A DNA stretch of 64,000 bases from positions 62,001 to 126,000 of the forward strand of contig NZ_RQXV01000011.1 of assembly GCF_003858655.1 (NCBI RefSeq). Direction: 5' to 3'. How positions within the stretch are numbered: the first letter of the stretch is position 1; each line of letters starts with the position of its first letter. This DNA is from Amphritea balenae (GTDB lineage Bacteria; Pseudomonadota; Gammaproteobacteria; Pseudomonadales; Balneatricaceae). Of the stretch, positions 38,527 to 48,011 are shown in pieces. Below the pieces are notes generated by a model that had not been told where the DNA came from, made no database searches, and was given only the letters and a program-made list of their open reading frames with translations. The translations under genes were made by a program, and so were the position numbers.

Positions 38527-38979
38527 TTACTCGGCAGCAGCTTGATCAGCAGCTGGAGCTTCAGCAGCAGGTGCCTCAGCAGCAGGTGCTTCAGCAGCAG
38601 GAGCTGCAGCAGCAGGCTTCTCAGAACGCTCTTCGCGACGTGGACGACGCTCTTCACGGCCTTCGGCAGCTTTAATTGGAGATACATCAGTAACTGCATC
38701 TTTACGACGTACAACCATGTTACGGATAACCGCATCGTTGTAACGGAAGATGTTAGTCAGCTCGTCCAGAGTTTCCTGAGCACATTCAACGTTCATCAGA
38801 ACGTAGTGAGCTTTATGGATCTTGTTAATTGGGTAAGCCAGGTGGCGACGGCCCCAATCTTCCAGACGGTGGATTTGACCTTCAGATTCTTCAATCAGCT
38901 TGGTGTAACGCTCTACCATAGCTGGAACCTGTTCACTCTGATTCGGGTGAACCAGAAAAACGATTTCGTAATGACGCAT
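38527..38979 (-). CDS. rpsF: 30S ribosomal protein S6
   Basis: A 150-residue protein. The S6 fold covers ~1-95 ([46 protein letters not shown]). The C-terminal tail from ~110 is Arg/Glu-rich and then Ala/Pro/Glu repeats (APAAE units), longer than in E. coli (131-135 aa). E. coli S6 has glutamates added by RimK at its C-terminus; this tail ends in ...AAAE, so similar modification is possible but not shown. AAGGAG ribosome-binding site. Confidence 0.97.
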   Translation of the reverse strand: MRHYEIVFLVHPNQSEQVPAMVERYTKLIEESEGQIHRLEDWGRRHLAYPINKIHKAHYVLMNVECAQETLDELTNIFRYNDAVIRNMVVRRKDAVTDVSPIKAAEGREERRPRREERSEKPAAAAPAAEAPAAEAPAAEAPAADQAAAE

Positions 38980-39095
38980 TATTGCTCCTTACGGTTTATA
39001 CAGCTTTCAGATCGCATCGAAACACGAAAGAAAGCAAGGAGTTAAAGTTAATTCCCGACCACATACACAACTGCACAGGTCAAAAGGGAGCGCGC

Positions 39096-39123
39096 ATTAT
39101 ACGTGAATTGATGAAGCTTTCAA
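39096..39123 (-). promoter_or_regulatory. rpsF operon promoter
   Basis: TTGAAA (39118-39123), a 16-bp spacer and TATAAT (39096-39101) on the minus strand, followed by a GCGCGC discriminator typical of growth-rate-regulated ribosomal promoters. It gives a leader of ~110 nt, where S6:S18 could bind to autoregulate. Confidence 0.75.
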
Positions 39124-39129
39124 ACTGCT

Positions 39130-39615
39130 TTATAAGGGAAACTTAAGACGTTGATTCATTTTGGCGCAAAATAGCTTACGGGAATTTTTTTCCGGGGCTT
39201 TACGAATTGAAGCCCAACAACTATTCAGGCTAGGAAATTCAGAAAACCTGAGGCTATTGCGCTGATCGACAAGATAAGTGTAACGATAAAAATCTCGTCC
39301 GTTCCACAGGGAACCTTCAGTACCATCATTAAGACAGAGGTAATATTTAAAGATGTATACCCCGGATTGCTTAGGCCCATTCAGGGTTCGGTAAAAGTTT
39401 AATGGTTCTGTACCATACTCATGATGGCCACGTAATTGTTTTACATAGCTTTTACAGGTATCAATATCTTTTACCTTGTCATCATAAAACAGTCCTGCCA
39501 TAGAAACAGGGGTCCCTTTATAGTTAAAGACGGCTAACAGATAGACATTATTCGGATCAGCTATGGCCCGCAAACTCAGCAGCATCAGACAGAGTAATAA
39601 GGTATAGCGATACAT
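39130..39615 (-). CDS. Secreted hypothetical protein, 161 aa
   Basis: A signal peptide (1-~19, LLLCLMLLSLRAIA) is followed by a small, aromatic-rich periplasmic domain with three cysteines (~54, 94, 133 region) and NFYRTLNGPKQSGVYIFKYYLCL. I do not recognise the family. The C-terminus is basic. It has no same-strand partner nearby. Confidence 0.65.
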   Translation of the reverse strand: MYRYTLLLCLMLLSLRAIADPNNVYLLAVFNYKGTPVSMAGLFYDDKVKDIDTCKSYVKQLRGHHEYGTEPLNFYRTLNGPKQSGVYIFKYYLCLNDGTEGSLWNGRDFYRYTYLVDQRNSLRFSEFPSLNSCWASIRKAPEKNSRKLFCAKMNQRLKFPL

Positions 39616-39802
39616 AGAAGTCCCCCCGAAAACCTTAACCGATAAAGGTATTCTGTAACCATAGCATTAACCGAAGAAGTTTATCATGTACTTTCCGCCC
39701 GTCCAGCGGTGTTCCATAGCACCGGCTAACAACATGTAATACAACATCTTTATGCAGGTCCGGTATTATCTGATTGTTTCGCAACAATGCTTCTTCTGAT
39801 TA

Positions 39803-40699
39803 TCAGCTCCCCCTGTCACTGACACCTTCTAACAATAACTGATAAAGCGCATGTGCCGCCGGTCCGGTTTGTACTGTTTTAGGTAAAGCAAGATGAATTG
39901 GCACCTGATAACAGGAGCCCCCCAGAATCGATAATTGCTTGATATTAGAAGTATCCAGACCAGATAACATATGTTCTGGTACACGACAAAATCCCACCCC
40001 TGCATATACCGCTTTCCAGGCATGATAAAAATTATCAACGGTGATTCTTTGCTGCGACTTCAACCAGCCTACATTCTGATCATCTTCTTCATTTACACTC
40101 CCCAGGTCACGTACAATAATCTGAGTTGCAGTTAATAGATCCTCAGCACAAACCGTCTCCTTCTGTGCCAGGCAGTGTTGCCGGGCAACCACAGGCACCA
40201 TTGTCACCACACCAAAAGCTTCCGCCAGATAATTCGTCACCGGCAGATTAATAATGGCGATATCCGCTTGCTGTTCTAATACCGCATCACGGGTACTGCT
40301 CAATGAGGTTTCCCGTACCTGAACCGACGTCCCTTTATTAACGCTAAGAAATTTATTCAATGGGCGATATAGCCAGTCAGGATTACAAAGATGATCAATA
40401 CTCACGGTAATCTCTGACTCAATTCCCTTTGATAGCTGCCCCCCCAGCATTTCAAGCTCTCGCGCCTGTGCTAATAACGGTTCGGCACGGCGCAACATCG
40501 ACTTGCCTTCATCAGTCAACACGGCCCTACGTCCATCAATCCGGATCAGTGTGACACCTAACTGTTGCTCAAGCTTTTTAACTGCATAGATCAGTGTGGT
40601 ATGGCTCTTATTCAGGCGTATCGCTGCCCCCTGAAAGCTGCCGGCCTTGTCTACTTCAAATAGCGTGAGCCATTGGTCCAACGTTGTCTTTAATCTCAT
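39803..40699 (-). CDS. LysR-family transcriptional regulator
   Basis: A 298-residue LTTR. The N-terminal winged helix-turn-helix (~1-60) shows DQWLTLFEVDKAGSFQGAAI, TTLIYAVKKLEQQLGVTLI and LTDEGKSML. The effector domain (~90-290) is intact. It is divergent from the ydhR-like gene, with 147 bp between the starts, so it probably controls that gene. The ligand is unknown. Confidence 0.92.
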   Translation of the reverse strand: MRLKTTLDQWLTLFEVDKAGSFQGAAIRLNKSHTTLIYAVKKLEQQLGVTLIRIDGRRAVLTDEGKSMLRRAEPLLAQARELEMLGGQLSKGIESEITVSIDHLCNPDWLYRPLNKFLSVNKGTSVQVRETSLSSTRDAVLEQQADIAIINLPVTNYLAEAFGVVTMVPVVARQHCLAQKETVCAEDLLTATQIIVRDLGSVNEEDDQNVGWLKSQQRITVDNFYHAWKAVYAGVGFCRVPEHMLSGLDTSNIKQLSILGGSCYQVPIHLALPKTVQTGPAAHALYQLLLEGVSDRGS

Positions 40700-40846
40700 G
40701 GTGTAAATTTTACACAGTTATTAGCAGTTTTATGAACTTTATATTGCATTTTATCGACGTATCATCAACTCATCTCCAGAGTTTAAGGACAACCACTTTA
40801 ACTTCCAGAGTAAAAAATTAACGAACTCAGCGACAAGGTATTAACG

Positions 40847-41161
40847 ATGAAAACATTACTGCAGGTAGATTTTGATTATCAGGGACCATTTGGTGAAGTC
40901 ATGAGCGATGCTCTTAAAGAACTGGCTGCGACTATCAACAACGAACCCGGCATGATCTGGAAACTCTGGACTGAAAATGAAAAAACTCAACAAGCAGGCG
41001 GTGTCTATCTGTTTGAAAGCGAGGAGACTGCGCAAGCCTATCTAGAGATGCATACCGCTCGCCTAACGACGATGGGTATTCCCAACGTTCAGGGGCAAGT
41101 ATTCAATATTAATGAATCACTCTCAGCCATTAACCAGGGCCCGTTTAACTTGAGCTCTTAA
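40847..41161 (+). CDS. ydhR: YdhR-like putative monooxygenase
   Basis: A 104-residue dimeric alpha+beta-barrel protein closely resembling E. coli YdhR (101 aa): LLQVDFDYQGPFGEVM, INNEPGMIWKLWTENE, AGGVYLFESEETAQAYLEMHTARL. YdhR is classed as a putative mono-oxygenase for aromatic substrates; its true role is not known. It is followed 72 bp later by a small membrane protein gene and is likely controlled by the divergent LysR protein. Confidence 0.92.
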   Translation: MKTLLQVDFDYQGPFGEVMSDALKELAATINNEPGMIWKLWTENEKTQQAGGVYLFESEETAQAYLEMHTARLTTMGIPNVQGQVFNINESLSAINQGPFNLSS

Positions 41162-41233
41162 GTTTAACGGCCTATGCCCGGACTAAATTCCGGGCTCTAT
41201 CTGAATATGCACCTATACGGGGGCTAAATCTAA

Positions 41234-41617
41234 ATGAGTAACAAAACATTCTTAACTATTCATAGCGCTATATATGCGAGCTTTGCTATCGCGCTGTTCT
41301 TTGTACCGGCCCTGTTATGGCCCCTATACGGCGTCAGCGTTAGCGATCCAAACGCTTACTTCCTGTCCCAGCACAACAGCATATTTCTCGGCGGATTAGC
41401 GGTTATCAGTTTCCAGTTCCGGGATATTGAGTCTGACAACCCGATGGCCGGAAAGCTATTTAAAGGGTTAATGTGGACCAACATCTTTGGTCTGTTCATC
41501 ACTCTTTACGCTTGTATAACAGGTACATTTACAGGCTTCGGCTGGTCCGACCCGGCTTTTTTTGGCTTACTGGCTATACTCAGCTTCCGTCAGTTACAAA
41601 AAACTAACAACAGTTAA
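41234..41617 (+). CDS. Small four-helix membrane protein
   Basis: A 127-residue protein with four hydrophobic segments (ALFFVPALLWPLYGV, FLGGLAVISFQF, IFGLFITLYACITG, FFGLLAILSF). I do not recognise it beyond a general DUF4345/DoxX-like four-helix pattern. It is probably co-transcribed with ydhR and followed by a bidirectional terminator. Confidence 0.72.
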   Translation: MSNKTFLTIHSAIYASFAIALFFVPALLWPLYGVSVSDPNAYFLSQHNSIFLGGLAVISFQFRDIESDNPMAGKLFKGLMWTNIFGLFITLYACITGTFTGFGWSDPAFFGLLAILSFRQLQKTNNS

Positions 41618-41640
41618 CAGAAAACCAGATACTGCCATAA

Positions 41641-41670
41641 AACAAAAAACCGCCAACAGGCGGTTTTGTT
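41641..41670. terminator. Bidirectional terminator between the membrane protein and osmC-like genes
   Basis: AAAACCGCC (41646-41654) pairs with GGCGGTTTT (41659-41667). An A-rich left side serves the minus strand. Confidence 0.88.
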
Positions 41671-41686
41671 CTAACTACTGTCGAAT

Positions 41687-42094
41687 TTATTCGACCTCTT
41701 TAATCTCATAGCTGTGGGTAATCTCTACCCCGCCTTTCTCCAGCATCAGTGATGCAGAGCAATACTGTTCAGCAGACAGTTTAACTGCCCGCTCAACATG
41801 CTTCTCTTTAAGACCACGACCAGATACCACAAACTTCACATGGATCTTTGTGAAAACCGCCGGTACTTCATCTGCACGCTCAGCATCGATCTCAGCAACG
41901 CAATCTACAACATCCTGACGGGTTTTCTTCAGAATACCGATTACATCGTAGGAGGTGCAGCCACCTAAACCCAGCAATATCATTTCCATCGGGCGAGGGC
42001 CCTGTTTCAACTCACCATCAAGGGTGATATCAAAACCTGAACCAGTGGTACCTTTGAAACGAACATCGCCGTCCCATTTAACTTTTGCTTGCAT
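41687..42094 (-). CDS. OsmC-family peroxiredoxin-like protein (YhfA type)
   Basis: A 135-residue OsmC-fold protein with both conserved cysteines: C46 in LGLGGCTSYD and C112 in EQYCSAS. The short N-terminus and PRPMEMILLGLGG place it with YhfA rather than OsmC or Ohr. A thiol peroxidase activity is likely but unproven for the YhfA branch. Confidence 0.9.
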   Translation of the reverse strand: MQAKVKWDGDVRFKGTTGSGFDITLDGELKQGPRPMEMILLGLGGCTSYDVIGILKKTRQDVVDCVAEIDAERADEVPAVFTKIHVKFVVSGRGLKEKHVERAVKLSAEQYCSASLMLEKGGVEITHSYEIKEVE

Positions 42095-42149
42095 AGTAAC
42101 TTCTCAATAATCTTTACAATTCTTATATTGCATCCAGTAATAACGAGGA

Positions 42150-42306
42150 TTTACGTTTGAGAGCAAGGCAAATTTTTTCGAAAAAGCGGAGCTTACTGCT
42201 GTAAGTACTCGCTTTGCTCGCCCTCCGGGCCGCCCTTTGAGCGTTGTAACAGTAAACTGTTGCTGAGCATTTTGAGAAAAAATTTAACGCCGCTATCGAG
42301 CGTAAA
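42150..42306. repeat. Long imperfect inverted repeat between the osmC-like gene and trpC
   Basis: The ends TTTACG (42150-42155) and CGTAAA (42301-42306) start arms that share an AAATTTTTTC block (about 42170-42180, with its complement near 42272-42284). The stretch can fold back over ~155 bp. It looks like a dispersed intergenic repeat; no gene is visible within it. Confidence 0.65.
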
Positions 42307-42311
42307 GACCG

Positions 42312-43130
42312 TTATTTAGCAAATAGCTCAGCAAGTTTCTGACCTGGCTCATCCGCCCGCATAAAGGCTTCACCCACCAGGAAACTATCCACATTGTGTT
42401 CACGCATCGCAATCACATCATCACGATTCAGAATACCGCTTTCGGTCACTACAATACGGTCATCCGGAATCATATCCAGTAGCTCATAAGTGTGCTCCAG
42501 GGTTACTTCAAAACTGTGAAGATCACGGTTATTGATACCCACCAGCTTATTACCTAGTGGCAGCGAACGCAGCAGTTCTGCTTTGTTATGCACTTCGATC
42601 AGCACATCCATACCTAAGTCAATTGCCAGAGCATTCAGATCAGCCATCTGCTGATCTTCCAGTGCCGCTACAATCAACAGAATGCAGTCAGCACCCATTG
42701 CGCGCGCTTCATACACCTGATACGTATCGACAATGAAATCCTTACGTATAATCGGCAGTGAACAGGCGGCCCGGGCTTCCATCAGGTAAGCTTCGCTGCC
42801 CTGAAAATAGTCCGCATCGGTCAGTACTGATAAACAGCTGGCACCACCCGCCTCATAAGATCGGGCAATATCGGCCGGGATAAAAGGATCACGGATTACC
42901 CCTTTAGACGGGCTGGCCTTCTTCGCTTCAGCAATGATTGCCGAACGACCTTCAGCCAGGGCTTTTTCCATATTAGCAACAAAGCCGCGGGGATCAGTTG
43001 CACTGCCTTTCTGATCTTCGATCTGCGCTTTCAGGTCAGCGATACTGACCTTCGGCTGACGCTCAGCCACTTCTTCATGCTTACGGGCAATGATTTTCTT
43101 GAGGATGGTTGGAGTATCTGGATTGCTCAT
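42312..43130 (-). CDS. trpC: Indole-3-glycerol phosphate synthase
   Basis: A 272-residue TIM barrel converting CdRP to indole-3-glycerol phosphate. Catalytic segments are [57 protein letters not shown], and [13 protein letters not shown]. Monofunctional (not fused to TrpF). Third in trpGDC. Confidence 0.98.
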   Translation of the reverse strand: MSNPDTPTILKKIIARKHEEVAERQPKVSIADLKAQIEDQKGSATDPRGFVANMEKALAEGRSAIIAEAKKASPSKGVIRDPFIPADIARSYEAGGASCLSVLTDADYFQGSEAYLMEARAACSLPIIRKDFIVDTYQVYEARAMGADCILLIVAALEDQQMADLNALAIDLGMDVLIEVHNKAELLRSLPLGNKLVGINNRDLHSFEVTLEHTYELLDMIPDDRIVVTESGILNRDDVIAMREHNVDSFLVGEAFMRADEPGQKLAELFAK

Positions 43131-43136
43131 TATTCT

Positions 43137-44162
43137 TTATTCGCCCTTAAACGCTTGCGTAAATTCAGCCAGCTGTTTCATTTTCGCTGCAGCTGCACCG
43201 CTGAGGATAGTCTGCTTCGCCTTAGCAACACCAGCAGCAAGACTCTCAGCCAGATCTGCCGCATAGATTGCAGCACCCGCATTCAGCGCGATCATATCAA
43301 CCGCCTTCATATTTTCACCGGCAAATGCAGCTTCAATCAGCGCCCGGCTTTCAGCAGAGCTGTTAACCTGAAGGCCATCTAAAGACTGAACCTGCAGTCC
43401 GGCATCGACAGCGTTGATCGTATACTCACTGATCGCACCATCCTTCAGCTCAGCGACAAAAGAGTTTGCCGCCAGACTGATCTCATCCAGCCCATCGCCT
43501 GCATGTACGACCAATGCATGTTTAGCACCCAGTGCCTGTAGTGCTTCTGCCATAGGGCGACACAACGACTTATCAAATACGCCTAACAGATAATGTTTAG
43601 CTGATGCCGGATTTGTCAGCGGACCCAGAATATTAAACAGCGTACGCAGCCCCATCTCTTTACGAGGGCCAATAGCATACTTCATTGCACTGTGGTGCTG
43701 CGGTGCGAACATAAAGCCGACACCGACCTCATCAATACAGCGACCTACCTGCTCCGGCGTAATCGCCAGATTAACACCTGCCGCTTCCAGTAGATCCGCG
43801 GCACCTGAGCTGGAAGACACCGAACGGTTACCATGTTTAGCAACATGACCACCGGCAGCTGCAACCACAAAAGAGGAAGCACTGGATACGTTAAACAGGT
43901 TTGAACCATCACCGCCGGTACCCACAATGTCCACAGCGTTTTCAGCCTGCACGGTGACCGGAATGGCAAGCGCACGCATACCATCGGCTGCGCCGGTAAT
44001 TTCAGCAACGGACTCGCCTTTCATACGCAGTGCTATTAATAGCCCGCCAATTTGAGCATCCGTTGCATTGCCGGTCATGATTTGATTCATTACGGCTTTC
44101 ATCTGTTCTGCCGTCAGGTCCTGACGATCGACGACCTTAGTCAGCGCTTGTTGAATATCCAT
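43137..44162 (-). CDS. trpD: Anthranilate phosphoribosyltransferase
   Basis: A 341-residue enzyme transferring PRPP ribose phosphate to anthranilate. Key motifs are [43 protein letters not shown] and GPLTNPA. It is not fused to TrpG. 6 bp upstream of trpC and 23 bp downstream of trpG. Confidence 0.98.
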   Translation of the reverse strand: MDIQQALTKVVDRQDLTAEQMKAVMNQIMTGNATDAQIGGLLIALRMKGESVAEITGAADGMRALAIPVTVQAENAVDIVGTGGDGSNLFNVSSASSFVVAAAGGHVAKHGNRSVSSSSGAADLLEAAGVNLAITPEQVGRCIDEVGVGFMFAPQHHSAMKYAIGPRKEMGLRTLFNILGPLTNPASAKHYLLGVFDKSLCRPMAEALQALGAKHALVVHAGDGLDEISLAANSFVAELKDGAISEYTINAVDAGLQVQSLDGLQVNSSAESRALIEAAFAGENMKAVDMIALNAGAAIYAADLAESLAAGVAKAKQTILSGAAAAKMKQLAEFTQAFKGE

Positions 44163-44185
44163 CGCGTTGTTACCTGCTTCTCTTA

Positions 44186-44767
44186 TTATTTGCGCTTTAA
44201 AAAATTAGCCAGAAGATCATGACCCTGCTGGGTCAGAATCGATTCTGGGTGGAACTGAACCCCTTCAATATCCAGCTCTTTATGGCGTACGCCCATGATC
44301 TCATCCATGGAACCATCTTCATTCTGGGTCCAGGAGGTGATTTCCAGGCAGTCTGGCAGCGTCTCTTTATCAATGACCAGAGAGTGGTAACGGGTTACAG
44401 ACACAGGGTTCTCCAACCCTTCGAATACTCCGGTGTTATTGTGATACACCGGCGATACCTTACCGTGCATAACCTGACGGGCACGAATTACATCACCGCC
44501 AAACGCCTGTCCCATACTCTGATGTCCAAGACAGATACCAAAGATAGGTAATTTACCGGCAAAATGATTAATTGCCGCCACTGATACTCCCGCTTCATTA
44601 GGGGTACAAGGTCCGGGAGAGATCACCAGTTGATCCGGATTCAGGGCTTCAATCTGCTCAATAGTAATCTCATCATTACGGTGCACCTGGACATCGGCGC
44701 CCAGCTCACCCAGATATTGCACGACGTTATAGGTAAAAGAGTCGTAGTTATCGATCATTAACAGCAT
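44186..44767 (-). CDS. trpG: Anthranilate/aminodeoxychorismate synthase glutaminase subunit
   Basis: A 193-residue class I glutaminase with nucleophile C79 in GICLGHQ, and QFHPESILT for the His/Glu pair. In this lineage one protein usually serves both TrpE and PabB. trpE is not adjacent upstream within the window. Confidence 0.97.
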   Translation of the reverse strand: MLLMIDNYDSFTYNVVQYLGELGADVQVHRNDEITIEQIEALNPDQLVISPGPCTPNEAGVSVAAINHFAGKLPIFGICLGHQSMGQAFGGDVIRARQVMHGKVSPVYHNNTGVFEGLENPVSVTRYHSLVIDKETLPDCLEITSWTQNEDGSMDEIMGVRHKELDIEGVQFHPESILTQQGHDLLANFLKRK

Positions 44768-45141
44768 ATCGGACCTGGCCTGTTGAATTCAGAACATTAA
44801 ACGGAACATTAAAAGAAAGAGCCGGTAATACTACCCCAAGCGAGAACAGGTTCATATATAGGTGAAAAGCCTTAACGCAATAATATTGTTTATCAGAAAC
44901 AATTCTCGCACTGAAAGTTGCTGAAGTTAGATAGTAACAATTTGAGTCTGCTACGCTAAACATCAGATATTAAGCAACTTTTTACCAAATGTTTCAGCTT
45001 AATTTCAGGTTAGCTGGATATAGTGAACACAGATTAAGTAAGTAACACATCGGCGACTATAAACCGGTCAGCTTATGAATAAGACAAATACATAGCGTCA
45101 TTAAGCCAAAAACATTAACAAAAGATCAGGGGCCGTAAGAA
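44768..45141. other. 374-bp divergent intergenic region, trpG / YHS gene
   Basis: There is no gene. The only structure I see is a perfect 7-bp inverted repeat ATTGTTT-ATCAG-AAACAAT (44885-44903), a possible operator. I could not identify a trp leader peptide. Confidence 0.6.
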
Positions 45142-45606
45142 ATGAAAACGTTAGTTAACCGAAAAAACACTTTTAGCTCGCTGTTCACGCTCCTGTTAGT
45201 GATGTTTTCATTCCAGGCTCAAGCGAAAGACCCGATCTATACATCCTTCTTTAGCAACGTAGCCGTGTCAGGCTATGACACTGTTGCCTATTTCACCGAC
45301 AACAAAGCCACTAAAGGTAGCAGCAAGTATGTCACAGAGTATCAGGGCGCCCAGTGGCAGTTCAAAAACGCTGACAACCTGGCGGCCTTTAAAGCGGAAC
45401 CTGAAAAGTACGCACCTCAGTACGGTGGTTATTGCGCCTGGGCTGTGGCCAGCAATGATACAGCGTCCGGTGATCCGCAACAGTGGACTGTTGAAGACGG
45501 CAAGCTCTACCTGAATTACAACGCTAACATTCAGGCTAAATGGCTGAAAGACAAGTCCAATCTGATCGAACAGGCTGATAACAACTGGCCGGCGGTTATC
45601 CGTTAA
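45142..45606 (+). CDS. Exported YHS-domain protein
   Basis: A 154-residue protein with a signal peptide (~1-29, ending AQA). A YHS-type domain follows: VAVSGYDTVAYFTDNKATKGSSKY, FKNADNLAAFKAEPEKYAPQYGGYCAWA with one conserved Cys. YHS domains often bind metals or haem-protein partners; no specific role is known for this secreted form. 42 bp before a DoxX-like membrane protein gene. Confidence 0.87.
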   Translation: MKTLVNRKNTFSSLFTLLLVMFSFQAQAKDPIYTSFFSNVAVSGYDTVAYFTDNKATKGSSKYVTEYQGAQWQFKNADNLAAFKAEPEKYAPQYGGYCAWAVASNDTASGDPQQWTVEDGKLYLNYNANIQAKWLKDKSNLIEQADNNWPAVIR

Positions 45607-45648
45607 ACCCAGGCTCTGCTAATAACATTTAATATTTAAGGATCTGCC

Positions 45649-46158
45649 ATGAAATCTCGAATCATCTCTATCGCCAGCTGGGTCATCGTTCTCTGGATTG
45701 CAAAAGTATTCCTGGGCTCACTGCCTTATAAATTCACCAATCATCCTGATACCCAGCATATTTTTTCTACCATCGGTGGCTGGATGAGTAATACAGTTTC
45801 TACAGGTTTAGGTAACTGGTTCACCCAATACGGTGCTTACGCGGTAGGTTCTGCCGAACTGATTGTGTCTGTCATCCTGTTGCTACCGGCAATTTTCTTT
45901 ATCCTGAAAAAACTCAACCTGATTGGAAAGATGCCTGAGCGAGCAATAATTCACAGCATCGGTGGCATTATGGCTTCAGCAGTCATGCTGGGGGCAGTAT
46001 TTTTCCATCTTGCAACACCTCTAGGTATTGTCGTGCTACATAACGGTCAGAGCGATAACGGATCACTGTTCTATGCTGCAGTTTCAATTCTGGTTCTGGG
46101 CTTTACAATGGCTCTGGTTAACTTTACCCACTGGCGTTCGCTTAAGTCGGCCAGCTAA
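45649..46158 (+). CDS. DoxX-like inner membrane protein
   Basis: A 169-residue protein with four hydrophobic segments. The first (IASWVIVLWIAKVFLGSLPYKFT) and the following HIFSTIGGWM are reminiscent of DoxX-like proteins. AELIVSVILLLPAIFFIL and GGIMASAVMLGAVFFHL follow. Probably co-transcribed with the YHS gene. Function unknown. Confidence 0.75.
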   Translation: MKSRIISIASWVIVLWIAKVFLGSLPYKFTNHPDTQHIFSTIGGWMSNTVSTGLGNWFTQYGAYAVGSAELIVSVILLLPAIFFILKKLNLIGKMPERAIIHSIGGIMASAVMLGAVFFHLATPLGIVVLHNGQSDNGSLFYAAVSILVLGFTMALVNFTHWRSLKSAS

Positions 46159-46229
46159 GCTGCCGCTACATTATTGATTGGTTACACTTTTATTAGTCAA
46201 CATAAGCCACAGAGAGCTAACTGACTTTT

Positions 46230-47078
46230 ATGATTATTCGAATAGTATTAGTAATTTCATATATTGCTTCCTGCATCCGGTTGAGAGCTAAGCCATGGCG
46301 CTACTTTCAACTGAATGCTGACTATTTCAATAAGGAAAAAGGGCTCTATTCCAAGCAGGATATAAATGACCTGATTCCTGAGCAGTGGCGCCTGAATCAG
46401 TGGATAGATAAAGCTACGAAAGAAACTAAAGATAAACCTGAGATTACAGCTGATGCCTACCCGGTTTTTGTTAAACCTGAATGGGGCCAGAACTCACAAG
46501 GCATACGACGGGCCGACAATCCAGAACAGTTAACCCGGATCAGGGCCCAACGGGATAACAGTCAGCCAGTTCAGTATCTGATACAGGAAGCTGCAAAAGG
46601 TAAAATAGAGTTTGAAATTTTTGCCATTCCCTGTGATCAGTCAGCTGATCGTTACGCCATGCTGTCGGTAACTCAGGTAGTAAACCATAGCGACGATGAT
46701 TACCCGATTAACGGTATCTATAACCAGCAAACCGAGTATCTGGATATCACCCGCTCACTGAGCCTGGAGCAACTTGAGCAACTATGGGGATATCTTAAAG
46801 CGATCGGGCGCTTCAGAATCTCCCGTGTCGGAGTTCGCGCCGACTCGATAGAGCTGCTGATCGCCGGTGACTTTAAAGTGATTGAGATCAACCTGTTTCT
46901 GCCAATGCCCTTGGTGCTACTGACCTCAAACACAGGTACCCGAGAGAAGTACAAGACCGCTCTGAGATGCACCTGGCTTCTGGCAAAAAACACGAAAACA
47001 CTGCCAAATATCAAGAAAGAACCGGTCATATTTTTTAAGAAGCTCGCTTTTATCCGACGTACAAATCGAACCGATTAA
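46230..47078 (+). CDS. ATP-grasp ligase-like protein 1
   Basis: A 282-residue protein that begins with a hydrophobic stretch (IIRIVLVISYIASCI). The ATP-grasp fold is visible as PVFVKPEWGQNSQGIRR (lysine and Gly-rich loop), VQYLIQEAAKGKIEFEIFA, and the metal-binding GVRADSIEL...FKVIEINLF with the E-x-N pair. ATP-grasp enzymes join a carboxylate to an amine through an acyl phosphate. The N-terminal domain is short. Substrates unknown. First gene of the five-gene ligase/MFS operon (24-bp gap to the next). Confidence 0.78.
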   Translation: MIIRIVLVISYIASCIRLRAKPWRYFQLNADYFNKEKGLYSKQDINDLIPEQWRLNQWIDKATKETKDKPEITADAYPVFVKPEWGQNSQGIRRADNPEQLTRIRAQRDNSQPVQYLIQEAAKGKIEFEIFAIPCDQSADRYAMLSVTQVVNHSDDDYPINGIYNQQTEYLDITRSLSLEQLEQLWGYLKAIGRFRISRVGVRADSIELLIAGDFKVIEINLFLPMPLVLLTSNTGTREKYKTALRCTWLLAKNTKTLPNIKKEPVIFFKKLAFIRRTNRTD

Positions 47079-47102
47079 GGCTATCTAGTAAGGACATATC
47101 TG

Positions 47103-48011
47103 ATGCAAGCAATTAAGAAAGCGATCTACAGCTGGATCAGCCAGAAGTATATGAATGGCTGTAGTAGCTATAACAACCTTGAAGTCCGAAAGAGCTGTCG
47201 TTCAAAGGAACAGGCCCGCGCCGTGTTTGATAAAGGTAATGTTCCCCATGCCAAAGGTCTGATCTTTTTTAACCCGTTAAAAGCCCACAGTTTTGCTAAG
47301 CAGCATGGCTTCCCGTTGGTAATAAAGCCTAACGTCAGTGGTTATTCCCGTGGCAGCTATTTCCCGATTAATAACTTCCGTGAACTCTGGAAAGCGATCT
47401 TCCTGGCTAAGATATGGTGGCCAACAACCGTCGTTGAGCAATACCTGAAAGGCTGTAATTACCGAGTCGTGGCAATTAAGGGTGAGCTGATGTCTGTCAT
47501 TGAGCGCTACCCGCCAACAGTAACCGGCGATGGCACACAAAGTATCGGCACACTAATCGATGAAGAGAACGCCGTACGGGCAGCGATGAAACTGCACCCG
47601 ACTATCTACCCGATTCAGAAAAACGAACAGACCATTAACTATCTGAAAAAACAAAACCTTAATATGGACTCAGTGCCAGCTAAAGGTGAGGTCATTACGC
47701 TGTTCTATCGTATATCACTGGCCCCGGGCGGCACCGTCAGGACAGTAGAAAAAAGCACCATTCCCGAAGACAACAAACAGCTGTTTCTCGATGTACTGGA
47801 GATGTTCGACGCTAACATTCTGGGGATCGATGTAATTTTTGAGAAAGGTATCGAACATTCCTATAAAGATCAGAAATGTATCTTTCTCGAGGTTAACTCC
47901 CGCCCCTACCTGAAGATGCACGATTACCCTCGCTTTGGTGAGAAAGAGGATCTGACCCCCTATTTCCAAAAGCTTGATCAACTCGAAATAAGCAACGCAG
48001 ATACCTACTGA
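47103..48011 (+). CDS. ATP-grasp ligase-like protein 2 (cyanophycin synthetase-like)
   Basis: A 302-residue protein resembling the ATP-grasp domain of cyanophycin synthetase and GshF. SKEQARAVFDKGNVPHAKG and GFPLVIKPNVSGYSRG form the N-lobe; VEQYLKGCNYRVVAIKGELMSVIERYPPTVTGDG is strongly CphA-like; GIDVIFE...CIFLEVNSRPYLKMHDYP carries the Mg-binding Asp, Glu and Asn. It lacks the Mur-ligase half, so it is not a true CphA. It probably adds an amino acid to a carboxylate. Its stop and the MFS start share a base (TGATG). Confidence 0.85.
   Translation: MQAIKKAIYSWISQKYMNGCSSYNNLEVRKSCRSKEQARAVFDKGNVPHAKGLIFFNPLKAHSFAKQHGFPLVIKPNVSGYSRGSYFPINNFRELWKAIFLAKIWWPTTVVEQYLKGCNYRVVAIKGELMSVIERYPPTVTGDGTQSIGTLIDEENAVRAAMKLHPTIYPIQKNEQTINYLKKQNLNMDSVPAKGEVITLFYRISLAPGGTVRTVEKSTIPEDNKQLFLDVLEMFDANILGIDVIFEKGIEHSYKDQKCIFLEVNSRPYLKMHDYPRFGEKEDLTPYFQKLDQLEISNADTY

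Noticed and set aside
44768-45141. trp leader peptide/attenuator upstream of trpG
   Set aside because: No short frame with consecutive Trp codons followed by alternative hairpins could be found.
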